This document shows positions 1 to 7,898 of a stretch of 33,545 bases of DNA, piece after piece. The position numbers and the translations under genes are program-made. The stretch comes from Alphaproteobacteria bacterium (GTDB lineage Bacteria; Pseudomonadota; Alphaproteobacteria; TMED109): NCBI GenBank assembly GCA_022819905.1, contig JAJEGJ010000070.1, forward strand, positions 1 through 33,545. The letters run 5' to 3'. Numbering within the stretch: the first letter of the stretch is position 1; every line of letters begins with the position of its first letter. The notes under the pieces are model-generated. The model was not told where the DNA came from, did not search any database, and saw only the letters and a program-made list of their open reading frames with translations.

Positions 1-1
1 C

Positions 2-223
2 CTCGAGGTGGCGGGCCGGGTGGCGCGGATCGGCGATGCGGCGACCAGCCAGTTCTCGCTGCTGCCGCGGCTCAACGATTCGAGCACGTTCACGAAGGTG
101 ACGCAGCGGATCAAGGTGCGCGTCGACATCGAGCCGCCGGACGCGCGGCTGAAGCCGGGGATGATGGTGGAGGTGTACGTCGACGACGGCTCGGCCGGCG
201 GGTTCTGGTCGTGGCTGCGGTAA
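2..223 (+). CDS. Efflux pump periplasmic adaptor, EmrA/HlyD family (C-terminal fragment)
   Basis: The reading frame enters from the left window edge and ends at TAA 221-223, so only the last 73 residues are seen. The visible part matches the C-terminal beta-barrel and membrane-proximal end of EmrA/HlyD-type membrane fusion proteins. It has the stretch 'STFTKVTQRIKVRVDIEP' followed by 'LKPGMMVEVYV', which is the typical end of this family. Such adaptors link an inner-membrane DHA2-family permease to an outer-membrane channel. Directly downstream, and overlapping its last codons, lies a stub of that permease, so the pump looks incomplete at this locus. The family call is firm; the substrate is unknown. 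Confidence 0.85.
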   Translation, partial: LEVAGRVARIGDAATSQFSLLPRLNDSSTFTKVTQRIKVRVDIEPPDARLKPGMMVEVYVDDGSAGGFWSWLR

Positions 224-336
224 CCACCGCCGCGCCGACGACGGGGTACGTGGTGATTTCCGACGTCATGGAGACGTTCGGGATCGGCCAGGACCAGATC
301 CGCTGGATCTACACCGGGTTCATGCCGGCCACATAA
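211..336 (+). pseudogene. Truncated DHA2-family MFS permease (EmrB-like) remnant
   Basis: A frame opening at GTG 211 overlaps the adaptor's end by 13 bases and stops at TAA 334-336 after 41 codons. Its middle reads 'VISDVMETFGIGQDQIRWIY' then 'TGFM'. This resembles the segment just after transmembrane helix 1 of EmrB/DHA2 permeases (typically a loop ending in '..FGIGQDQ..W..TGY'). Full-length members are about 500 residues with 14 helices; here helix 1 itself is largely missing and everything after the first loop is gone. The overlap with the adaptor gene fits the usual emrA-emrB operon order. I read this as a deletion remnant. A short unrelated peptide is possible but less likely. Confidence 0.6.
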
Positions 337-482
337 GCTTGCGCACCGGGAGCGCCGTGGTTGCACCCCAAACCGGATCCGGATCACTTGAGCACGGGCT
401 GCCTATCATCGCGCCTGCTTGAGCGCCGATCGTTTCGCATCCGATGCAAGGTGGACGCGACACGCAGCTGTGAGAACTGAAA

Positions 483-929
483 ATGCTGACGCAAGAAATG
501 GTAAGGCTGATCAGCAGCTTCTCTGCAGGTGCAGTCGCGACCGTGAACGCCGATGGCTCGCCATCGGTTTCTCCCAAGGCGACGTTCGTGATTCTGGACG
601 CTCAGACACTGGCCTTCGGCCATATCCGATCACCAGGAACGATCCGCAATCTGCACCGGAATCCCGCTATCGAAATCTGCTTCACTGATGTCGTGACTCG
701 CAAGGCCGTTCGCATCACGGGTACCGCTGCAGTCATCCCACGCGCTGACGCTACCCCTGAACTCGACGCCGCCTTCGATGCAGCCTGGAGCCTCTACCGC
801 CCTCATATGAAGGCCTACGTGACGGTTGCCGTCACGGCGGCCGAAATGATCTGTTCGCCCGCCTACGACCTCGGCCTGACCGAGGACGAGCTGCGGCGGG
901 CTAACCTCGACAAGCTGAACGCTCTCTGA
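483..929 (+). CDS. Pyridoxamine 5'-phosphate oxidase (PPOX)-family flavin-binding protein
   Basis: This 148-residue protein has the split-barrel PPOX fold signature. An N-terminal beta hairpin 'AVATVNADGSPSVSPKATFV' (about residues 17-36) is followed by 'LAFGHIRSPGTIRNLHRNP' (43-61) and the strand pair around 'RKAVRITGTAAV' (74-85). Members bind FMN or F420-type cofactors and reduce or oxidise small molecules; the substrate cannot be told from sequence. The length is normal for single-domain members. The start at ATG 483 is the first residue of the conserved N-terminal helix; only a weak purine-rich stretch (GAGAACTGAAA) precedes it. It stands alone, convergent with dgoA across a gene-free gap. 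Confidence 0.85.
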   Translation: MLTQEMVRLISSFSAGAVATVNADGSPSVSPKATFVILDAQTLAFGHIRSPGTIRNLHRNPAIEICFTDVVTRKAVRITGTAAVIPRADATPELDAAFDAAWSLYRPHMKAYVTVAVTAAEMICSPAYDLGLTEDELRRANLDKLNAL

Positions 930-1347
930 CCGGGCGTCAGCACGATTGACGCGTGCACGTCTGAAGACAGTTCCGCGCCGAGGAACAACAGGCAGCGGAC
1001 ATCGGGCACGTAGCGAACCAAGCGGGAGCGGTCGCGTCAGGTCACGAACGGACGGTGATGCAGCTCCGGTGGATCACGTCCTGGTGACGCCCAATCGTGC
1101 CCCGGAGGCGTTGCCGGGTCCAGATCCTGCGGGACGGCGGTGACAGTGAGCATCGAAGGCCCAACGGTTCGAAGCGAATCTTCCGCGTCGAAGAGTGCTG
1201 ACCGAGGCGCCCGCGCAATCTTCGCCGCGCCGTCACTCCACGAAGATTGGAATTGACGAGCGGCCTTCCCGAGAGCTCCCGCAAGGCTCTGTCAGGAGCC
1301 AATGCGTGACGCCGAACCGCCAGACGCCCTGTGTTGCGGGGATTCGT
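930..1347. other. Gene-free interval between two convergent genes
   Basis: The 418 bases between the PPOX gene and dgoA contain several short open frames on both strands, but none has recognisable protein character or a good ribosome binding site. No convincing hairpin with a T-run was found. I see no supportable feature here. Confidence 0.5.
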
Positions 1348-2004
1348 TCAGGTCCGTCCGGGTTCCAAATCGCCCTGCCAGTCACGGCATACTCTGACGA
1401 ACTCCCCGGCATGTTTCCTCAACTGCCCCACGGTACAGCCCGGTCGGTAAAGGCTGCTTCCGATCCCGAGGCCGCGGTAACCCGCGTCCAGGTAGTTCCG
1501 GCAATTCGTGAGATCGACTCCCCCGACTGCCAGTACGGAAATCCCTGCAGGCAGCACGGCAGCCAATGCGCCCACATAGCTTGGTGCAAAGGCGTTGACA
1601 GGAAACAGCTTGAGGAATGTCGCGCCGGCGCTGATCGCCCGAAACGCTTCTGACGCGGTTGTGAAGCCAGGCACGGGTAGCACGTCGTGGCGCAAGCACG
1701 CCTCGATCACGCGCTCGTCCGTGTTCGGAGCGACCGCGATTTGGCCGCCCGCATCCACTACTCGTCGCACGTCGCTGGAGGAGACAACCGTGCCTGCGCC
1801 GACCACGGTGGAATCCCCAAGGGTGTCTCGCAGGACCCGGATACTGTCGTAAGGATCCGGGGAGTTGAGCGGGACTTCCAATACGCCGATGCCCGCTGCG
1901 ACGAGCTCGGCACCCACCTCCTCCGCTTCCGACGCGGGCACTCCCCGGAGGATCGCCACTAAGGGCATTCGCGCCAACGCTGCCGCAAGAAGCGAGGAAC
2001 TCAC
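1348..2004 (-). CDS. dgoA: 2-dehydro-3-deoxy-6-phosphogalactonate aldolase
   Basis: This is a 218-residue class I aldolase of the KDPG/KDPGal family. It splits 2-dehydro-3-deoxy-6-phosphogalactonate into pyruvate and glyceraldehyde 3-phosphate in the De Ley-Doudoroff pathway. Visible landmarks are 'PLVAILRGV' near residue 14, the Glu in 'VLEVPLNSPDPYDSI' (about 42-56), 'VGAGTV' (about 68-73) and the Schiff-base lysine in 'FLKLFPVNAFAPSYVGAL' (about 130-147). The last motif favours the galactonate (DgoA) over the gluconate (Eda) branch. The start is GTG at 2004, with GAGGG five bases upstream that lies inside the end of dgoK. The gap to the dgoK stop is two bases, so the two genes are one operon and probably translationally coupled. 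No galactonate dehydratase or regulator is adjacent. Confidence 0.9.
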   Translation of the reverse strand: MSSSLLAAALARMPLVAILRGVPASEAEEVGAELVAAGIGVLEVPLNSPDPYDSIRVLRDTLGDSTVVGAGTVVSSSDVRRVVDAGGQIAVAPNTDERVIEACLRHDVLPVPGFTTASEAFRAISAGATFLKLFPVNAFAPSYVGALAAVLPAGISVLAVGGVDLTNCRNYLDAGYRGLGIGSSLYRPGCTVGQLRKHAGEFVRVCRDWQGDLEPGRT

Positions 2005-2006
2005 GG

Positions 2007-2927
2007 CTACCCTCGGCCGATCATGTCATGAATGAACTTGAACCCTTCGACGCAAACGTCCTCGGACGGGGTCACCACCGCATCGTGCCCCAGGTGTAGC
2101 AGCGCAGCTCGATAGAGTGCGCACAGGCCCGTTTCGCCAATCAGTACCACCGGACCCGCATCGATCAGTTCCGAATACACGTTCATTGCATCTCGAACGT
2201 CGTTCCCGATCAGAATCCCCGACGCGAATGACGCCGCGGCGTCATCGGCCAGCTCCTTGACCACGGAGCGGCTGCGAACACCGAACAGGGTGCGCATGAG
2301 CCCGCCACCTGAATGGCCGGCGTTCACACCGAGGCGAAATTCCTCCCCATCGCGTGCGACACCCTTGAGATGGTTCTTCAGCAAGCTGCTTGCCGATAGC
2401 GCCTCATAGAGTTCGCCGACCAGTGACGTCGAAAACGAGCCAACCACGCCGTTCCTGATTGCGATCCACTTGGTGTGGGTTCCTGGCATACAGAGGAGCC
2501 CGAGGCCGCTCTGAAGCCGCTCGGTCCTCCGGACGACGCCGAGGCACAGCACTTCCTCTCCCCTGATGACATCGGGGAACCCATCGGTCGAGCGGCAGGT
2601 CAGCCCCGGAGACACCTGAACCACGTTGTCGCCAATCGTCATCGAGGTCATTTTTCGAGCGATTTCGTCGGGATGTATTGGACAGGTCAGATAGGGAACT
2701 TCGGCCCAACCCACCGTCGATCCGATCATGCCGCAACAGAACAGGACGTTGGCCTCCGTCGGCCATCGGGACACCACCCCTTCGACCGCGCGCGCCATCC
2801 CATCCCGGTCCAGGTTCGCCACGCCCTCGGCTGTCGCCAGACGATCAAGAAGCTCTCCCGACGCGCCTACCCTGTAGGCACGGAAATTCGAGGAACCCCA
2901 GTCGATCGCCACAAATCCGCCGCTCAT
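2007..2927 (-). CDS. dgoK: 2-dehydro-3-deoxygalactonokinase
   Basis: This 306-residue sugar-acid kinase phosphorylates 2-dehydro-3-deoxygalactonate with ATP, making the substrate of the aldolase encoded directly downstream. The ATP-binding start 'FVAIDWGSSNFRAYRV' lies at residues 4-19. 'CGMIGSTVGWAEVPYLTCP' and 'GLLCMPGTHTKWI' follow at the positions expected for the DgoK family, and the length is normal. I chose ATG 2927 because AGGG lies about nine bases upstream and the protein then begins just before the conserved phosphate-binding loop; ATG codons at 2936 and 2966 would only add a short non-conserved leader. It is the first gene of the dgoKA operon. Confidence 0.9.
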   Translation of the reverse strand: MSGGFVAIDWGSSNFRAYRVGASGELLDRLATAEGVANLDRDGMARAVEGVVSRWPTEANVLFCCGMIGSTVGWAEVPYLTCPIHPDEIARKMTSMTIGDNVVQVSPGLTCRSTDGFPDVIRGEEVLCLGVVRRTERLQSGLGLLCMPGTHTKWIAIRNGVVGSFSTSLVGELYEALSASSLLKNHLKGVARDGEEFRLGVNAGHSGGGLMRTLFGVRSRSVVKELADDAAASFASGILIGNDVRDAMNVYSELIDAGPVVLIGETGLCALYRAALLHLGHDAVVTPSEDVCVEGFKFIHDMIGRG

Positions 2928-3496
2928 GACAACCATCCCTGCAAGAACTCGGAGACACCCTGCCACCTGTTGCCGTCAGCGACACGCACCTCGATGGCGC
3001 GCGGTCGCACGCGGCGCATTGCATGCCGGCGCGCCGGACAGAGTAAGCCTGATGCGGCCGGATTGCGGGCGGTCCATCGTAGATCACCGACTTCCGGTGG
3101 GTCGCAATGGCAGTTCATGGAGAACCTCGGCAAGCGCTGCCGTGGCCTTGAGGCGGCGCGAATTCCGAAGTACGCGTCATCCCCGAACATCGGCGGGAAC
3201 CGGTCCCGGTTGACCGCTGTCCCTGACACAATGCGAACGACATGAGAAATGCTCGCGCCCGCCGCCGACGACATACAGACGCAGGCCCAATGCTCCTGAG
3301 ATCAGGATCGCCCGGAACACCGCAGGTTTCCGTCCGCCGGCGGTCCGCTCACCGAGACAACGCACCGGGGTTGTCCGTCTCACGGGATTGCAGCGGTGTT
3401 CGAGTCCCTGAACGCGCACGCGGCGCGACCGTCACCGGCACCCGCCCGGCAGAAGTCTGGAATGTCGGAAGCGTTCTTGCCCGGCACGCCAAGTTG
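2928..3496. other. Divergent intergenic region between dgoK and the solute-binding protein gene
   Basis: About 570 bases separate the two divergent starts and should hold both promoters. A long open frame continues upstream of the solute-binding protein from 3242, but its translation is arginine-rich and precedes an obvious signal peptide, so I treat it as non-coding. A TTGACC at 3210-3215 has no good -10 partner. The tRNA-like string GTTCGAGTCCC near 3392 has no cloverleaf around it. Confidence 0.4.
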
Positions 3497-5329
3497 ATGC
3501 GCCAAACGCTAACTGCAGGCATCTTCCTTGCGGCGTTTGCCGGCCTGGCCATCCGGGCCGACGCGCAGGGCCACGGCATCGCCATGCATGGTGCACCGAA
3601 GTACGACGCCGGGTTCGACCACCTCGACTACGTCAATCCGGATGCACCCAAGGGCGGCACGATCCGTCTCGCCGTGCAGGGCACGTTCAGCAGCCTCAAC
3701 CCGTTCATCATCAAGGGGGTGCCCGCGCGCGGGAGGCATCTCATGTTCGAGAGCCTCATGAAGCGGACCTGGGACGAACCGTTCTCGCTGTACGGTCTGC
3801 TCGCCGAATCCATCGAGGTGCCCGAAGACCGCAGTTCCGCCCTGTTTGTCCTGAGACCGGAAGCGAAGTTCCACGATGGAAGTCCGGTTACGGTTGACGA
3901 CGTGGTGTTTTCCTGGCGCACCCTTCGGGATCTCGGCAGGCCCAACCTCCAGCTCTACTACCGGCAAGTTGAACGGGTCGAGCAGCCGGGCCCGCGCTCC
4001 GTTCGGTTCGTGTTTGACGCCATGGCGCGGGATCGCGAGCTTCCGCTGATCATCGGTTTGATGCCAATTCTGTCCAAGTCCCATTACCTGACAGTCACGT
4101 TCGACGAGACCACCATGGTGCCGCCGGTTGGAAGCGGGCCCTATCGTGTCGAGACGGTCGACCCTGGCCGCAGCGTCACTTACCGTCGCGATCCCGACTA
4201 CTGGGGGCGCGACTTGCCGGTCAATCGCGGCCAGCACAACTTCGATCGAGTTCGCTACGACTACTACCGCGACGGCAACACGATGATGGAGGCGTTCAGC
4301 GCCGGCGAATACGACGTCCGCTTCGAAACCTCCGAGAAACGCTGGGCGACGGCCTACGAATTTCCGGCCGTCCGTGACGGTCGGGTCAAGCTCGAACACC
4401 AGCCGCACGGACGCCCGTCGGGAATGTTCGCGTTCGTGTTCAACAGTCGGCGCGCGCCGTTCGCAAACCCTGCGGTGCGCCACGCCCTTGCGCATGCCTT
4501 CGACTTCGGTTGGGTCAATGAAACCCTGCTGTATGGCGCCTATGTCCGAACCCGAAGCGTCTTCGCGAATTCCATGCTCGCCTCGCAAGGGCTTCCGCAC
4601 GGTGATGAGCTGGCCTTGCTGGAGCCATTCCGGGACTTCCTTCCGGGCGAAGTCTTCGAGCAGGCCTATCACCCGGCCGGCGGGACCGGCGACCTTCGGG
4701 CGGACCTGAAGCTCGCCCTGAGCATGCTTTCAGAGACCGGTTGGGTGGTCCGTGACGGCATGCTGACGCACACGGACAGCGGGCGGCCGATGGCCTTCGA
4801 GATCCTGCTCGTTGATCCGCGCAACGAGAAGATTGCACTCGCGTTCGCCCGCAACCTGGAACGCCTCGGGGCAGACGTAACGGTCCGGACGGTCGACACG
4901 CCCCAATACCAGTATCGCCTGAACACCTACGACTTCGACGTCATCATGTACCGCTGGGGGGTATCGCTATCGCCGGGCAACGAGCAGGCCTACTACTGGG
5001 GCAGTGCCGCAGCGACGCAGGAAGGGACCCGGAACTATGCAGGCGTGCGGAACGCCGCTGTCGACGCGCTGATCGAGCAGATGACCCGGGAACGCGAACG
5101 TGACGCGTTCGTCCATACGGTTCGCGCCCTCGACAGAGTGCTGCTGTGGGGGCACCACTTTGTCCCGCTGTTCCACCTGAACGAGGACCGGGTCGCCCAC
5201 TGGGACCGGTTCGGCCGGCCTGCAGTCACGCCGCTCTACGGGATCGTGACCGAGACCTGGTGGGACCGGAATCTAACGGCACCTAGCGGTACTGTCCGGC
5301 CGGACGGGGCGGGCTCGGCCACGCAATAG
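3497..5329 (+). CDS. Periplasmic oligopeptide-type ABC substrate-binding protein (family 5, YejA-like)
   Basis: This 610-residue exported protein belongs to extracellular solute-binding protein family 5, YejA/microcin C subfamily. Starting at ATG 3497 it has a signal peptide 'MRQTLTAGIFLAAFAGLAIR' with likely cleavage after ADA at about residue 23. The mature start 'AMHGAPKYDAGFDHLDYVNP' then 'DAPKGGTIRLA' is the YejA hallmark. 'LRPEAKFHDGSPVTVDDVVF' and 'SGPYRVETVDPGRSVTYRRD' are the usual family 5 motifs. The length equals that of YejA. No permease or ATPase genes (yejB, yejE, yejF) are near, so it must work with a transporter encoded elsewhere or be an orphan receptor. The reading frame extends upstream to 3242, but that part lacks protein character. 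Confidence 0.88.
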   Translation: MRQTLTAGIFLAAFAGLAIRADAQGHGIAMHGAPKYDAGFDHLDYVNPDAPKGGTIRLAVQGTFSSLNPFIIKGVPARGRHLMFESLMKRTWDEPFSLYGLLAESIEVPEDRSSALFVLRPEAKFHDGSPVTVDDVVFSWRTLRDLGRPNLQLYYRQVERVEQPGPRSVRFVFDAMARDRELPLIIGLMPILSKSHYLTVTFDETTMVPPVGSGPYRVETVDPGRSVTYRRDPDYWGRDLPVNRGQHNFDRVRYDYYRDGNTMMEAFSAGEYDVRFETSEKRWATAYEFPAVRDGRVKLEHQPHGRPSGMFAFVFNSRRAPFANPAVRHALAHAFDFGWVNETLLYGAYVRTRSVFANSMLASQGLPHGDELALLEPFRDFLPGEVFEQAYHPAGGTGDLRADLKLALSMLSETGWVVRDGMLTHTDSGRPMAFEILLVDPRNEKIALAFARNLERLGADVTVRTVDTPQYQYRLNTYDFDVIMYRWGVSLSPGNEQAYYWGSAAATQEGTRNYAGVRNAAVDALIEQMTRERERDAFVHTVRALDRVLLWGHHFVPLFHLNEDRVAHWDRFGRPAVTPLYGIVTETWWDRNLTAPSGTVRPDGAGSATQ

Positions 5330-5598
5330 CACGTCGACCACGGACGCGACCGACTGATCCGGGCCGGCGGCGCCGGACATCGGCCTGTCGGCGGGCGGAG
5401 TGTCGCAGCTGGGCCCGACGCGACCTATATCGTCTACCAGGCAATTGGTCACCGTCGCCGGGAGTTGCGGTCGGCGCAAAACCCTGTATCTACAGCGCAT
5501 CGTTGATACGAGGCGCGCACCACGGCGAATTCTGGCGGGCTTTGAGAGCGCCCAGATTGTCGGATCCCACTACGAGCAAGCAGAAGGGAAATCCCGAT

Positions 5599-6369
5599 AT
5601 GTCCGGGAACTACGAAACGTTGAACGTTCGGACGGATGGCCCACTGGTCCGCGTGGAGATGACGCGACCCCATCTGCTGAATGCCGTCGCGATGACCGGC
5701 GCACGGGAGTTGCTGGATGCCGCCCGGTGGATTGCCGAAGACGAGGCCATCCGCATGGTCGCCATCACGGGCGCCGGCCGGGCATTTTGCACGGGAATGG
5801 ACCTCAAGGATCTTTCCGCAGGGCGGATCGAGCAAAGCTACTTCGAGATGTGGGATGGCGCCTTGCGGACTTTCGAAACGATGGACAAGTTGGTGGTCTG
5901 TCTCCTTCACGGCTATGCCATCGGCGGAGGCCTCCAGCTGGCGTTGGCCTGCGACATTCGCGTGTGCACGCCGACCGCGCGCCTTGGATTGCCGGCGATC
6001 AAGGAAAGTCTGATCCCTGGTCTCGGGACCTTCCGTCTTGCGCGCTACGTCGGACTGGGGCGGGCCAAGTCCCTGATCATCAGGGGCAACATGATCGATG
6101 GGAAGGAGGCAGAACGGATTGGGCTGGTTGATCACCTAGTCCAGGAAGACACTGCACAGGAAGAATTCGAGCAATGGCTGGCCGAGTACGCCAAGTTCAA
6201 TTCCAGCGCAAGCAGAGTCTCCAAGCAGATGTTGGTGGACTGCTTCGACATCGGCTGGGACGCCTTCTTCCGGAAGTACCTGGTGCTCCAGGAGCAGTTA
6301 ATCGGCGGACCGGATTTTGCCGAAGCCATGAAGGCCTATCGAGCTGGCCGTGACCCTGTCTGGAAATAA
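5599..6369 (+). CDS. Enoyl-CoA hydratase/isomerase (crotonase-fold) family protein
   Basis: This 256-residue protein has the crotonase fold. The first oxyanion-hole motif 'GAGRAFCTGMDLKDL' is at about residues 57-71, and the second, 'HGYAIGGGLQLALACDI', at about 104-120. In classical enoyl-CoA hydratase the two catalytic glutamates (rat Glu144 and Glu164) lie in 'GGGCEL' and 'QPEI'. Here the matching positions read 'GGGLQL' and 'LPAI', so both glutamates are missing. It is therefore unlikely to be a standard hydratase; an isomerase, racemase, hydrolase or other crotonase activity is more likely. The start at ATG 5599 is supported by AAGGGA upstream. It is a single gene; the acyl-CoA synthetase at 10086 may share a pathway, but that is only proximity. 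Confidence 0.85.
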   Translation: MSGNYETLNVRTDGPLVRVEMTRPHLLNAVAMTGARELLDAARWIAEDEAIRMVAITGAGRAFCTGMDLKDLSAGRIEQSYFEMWDGALRTFETMDKLVVCLLHGYAIGGGLQLALACDIRVCTPTARLGLPAIKESLIPGLGTFRLARYVGLGRAKSLIIRGNMIDGKEAERIGLVDHLVQEDTAQEEFEQWLAEYAKFNSSASRVSKQMLVDCFDIGWDAFFRKYLVLQEQLIGGPDFAEAMKAYRAGRDPVWK

Positions 6370-6557
6370 ATCCTGCGGGCACTAGACATCAGTCAGTCCG
6401 ATCGGCGTCCCGCCCTCACCTGCCCAGCCAATTTCCCCTGCTGTCCCAGAGCTGGCCGCAGTCCTTCCAGCGTTGCCGTTCGGTTGTAGAAAGGCAACGA
6501 ACTGGATGAGGACGCGGGCCCTGGGCCGCTTGTGGCAGATCCCTTTCCGGCTACGCG

Positions 6558-7718
6558 TTACAGCCCCAAGTCAAGCAGGTTGTAGTCCTTGACGCCTGCC
6601 TTTGCCGCTTCCGTCCATCGGCAGGATTCCCCGGCATCTGCCAGCGGCTTGTATACGTACGGCGTTTCGCCGGGATAACGCTGGCGCCTGGCATCGATCG
6701 CGTAGCCAATCATCCGCGACCGCGTTCGAATGCGGGCATCATCGTAATGCGCCACCGCATTGTGCAGTCCGCCGGTCGTTACGCCCAGAACCGAGGCACG
6801 CCGGTGAAATCCGAAATTCACGGTCACGCGCCAGTCCGTGCTGGTGTTCGCAAACGACCCGTGCACGACCTGTCGATTGGTGATCGCTACATCACCCGGC
6901 TTGCAAAGGATGGGCACGGCGCCTCGGATGCGGTCGGAACCGCTCTCGTCGACCAGCGCGGCGATGTCGACCTTGCCGAGCTTGTGCGAACCGGGAAGCA
7001 CCCAGACGCCGTTGGCGGCTGTGCAGCCATAGAGCTGCGCCATGAAGTTGAAACCGTGCGAGCCCTCGTCCCAGGTCGGCGAATCCCAGTGCGTGACCCC
7101 GTCCTGATGCCACGCGACGGACGCCCCTCTCCCCGGCTCCTTGAGAAACAGTGCCTCGGTGAACGGTACGAAATCATCGCCGTTGATGGCTGCCGCTACC
7201 GCGAGCAATTCCGGATGGCCGTACACCCGTAGGCAGGCCTCGGAAAACTGCAGAGACCCGAGGATGAGATACACGACATCCTCGGGTGCGTCGGGCGCCG
7301 CTTCGGGCTCGATCATTTTCACAGGGTGCCGGCCGGCAGCCTCTTCGGTCCCGCCAAACGGATCGCCGAGCGGCTTGGCCCAGAACAATGTGGGCGCTTC
7401 GCAGTCCGCCCCCAGCGCCGGCCGTCCGAGGGCATCGACGTCAGCATCCTTGGCCACGGGCAGGCGCGACAGGATCTCCTGCACATCCGCTTCGATGTCG
7501 GCGAGCTCGGCTTGCTGCAGAACGCCCTCGAAGACGTAGAAGCCGTTGCGCCAGTAGGCCTCGGCGATGTCCGGGTGCAGGGCACCGTCGTCGTCCAGCC
7601 GGATTGGGCCACGGTTGCCGAGTGTCAGAGCTCGCGCCTCCCCTTCCCTCATGTAGGCCTGCAGGGCGTCTTCGTGCCGCCCATAGTCCACGCGACTCGC
7701 TGCAAGGGTTTCCTGCAT
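6558..7718 (-). CDS. Phytanoyl-CoA dioxygenase (PhyH)-family Fe(II)/2-oxoglutarate oxygenase
   Basis: This 386-residue protein has the PhyH double-stranded beta-helix. The iron-binding HxD is in 'VAWHQDGVTHWD' (His204, Asp206), the distal His is in 'RQVVHGSFANTS' (His286), and the 2-oxoglutarate-binding Arg is in 'TDWRVTVNFGFHRR' (Arg297). All the residues needed for Fe(II) and 2-oxoglutarate binding are thus present. Such enzymes hydroxylate or otherwise oxidise varied small molecules; this substrate is unknown. I start at ATG 7718 because GAGAGG lies just upstream; a frame continues to 7769 but adds only non-conserved residues. It is divergent from an MFS transporter gene across about 180 bases, which suggests the transporter may handle its substrate or product. 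Confidence 0.88.
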   Translation of the reverse strand: MQETLAASRVDYGRHEDALQAYMREGEARALTLGNRGPIRLDDDGALHPDIAEAYWRNGFYVFEGVLQQAELADIEADVQEILSRLPVAKDADVDALGRPALGADCEAPTLFWAKPLGDPFGGTEEAAGRHPVKMIEPEAAPDAPEDVVYLILGSLQFSEACLRVYGHPELLAVAAAINGDDFVPFTEALFLKEPGRGASVAWHQDGVTHWDSPTWDEGSHGFNFMAQLYGCTAANGVWVLPGSHKLGKVDIAALVDESGSDRIRGAVPILCKPGDVAITNRQVVHGSFANTSTDWRVTVNFGFHRRASVLGVTTGGLHNAVAHYDDARIRTRSRMIGYAIDARRQRYPGETPYVYKPLADAGESCRWTEAAKAGVKDYNLLDLGL

Positions 7719-7828
7719 GGCTTTGCCTCTCGTCCGGTCAGGCGGAGCATAACGGCAACAATCGGCCACCAGAACCTACGGACGTGTCATCGACTTTGGT
7801 TTGGCTTCGCTTATAACCACCTGCGTTA

Positions 7829-7857
7829 GGCCGGACGATGGATCTCGCCATCCGGCC
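7829..7857. repeat. Imperfect hairpin in the divergent PhyH/MFS intergenic region
   Basis: GGCCGG (7829-7834) pairs with CCGGCC (7852-7857) and ATGG (7838-7841) with CCAT (7848-7851), with a three-base bulge and a six-base loop. No T-run follows on either strand, so it is not a normal terminator. It could be an operator or a leader structure for either divergent gene. Confidence 0.35.
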
Positions 7858-7898
7858 ACGCACGTTGTGTTGCAGATGGAAATGGGCGGACCCGAACG

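Noticed and set aside
3385-3410. tRNA-like T-loop string GTTCGAGTCCC
   Set aside because: The flanking bases do not pair as a T-stem and no acceptor, D or anticodon arms are found at the right distances.
3242-3496. N-terminal extension of the solute-binding protein
   Set aside because: The added 85 residues are Arg-rich, lack family similarity and would place the clear signal peptide in the interior of the protein.
6471-6499. Inverted repeat CGTTGCC/GGCAACG between two convergent genes as a terminator
   Set aside because: The loop is 15 bases and no T-run follows on either strand, so a terminator call is not supported.
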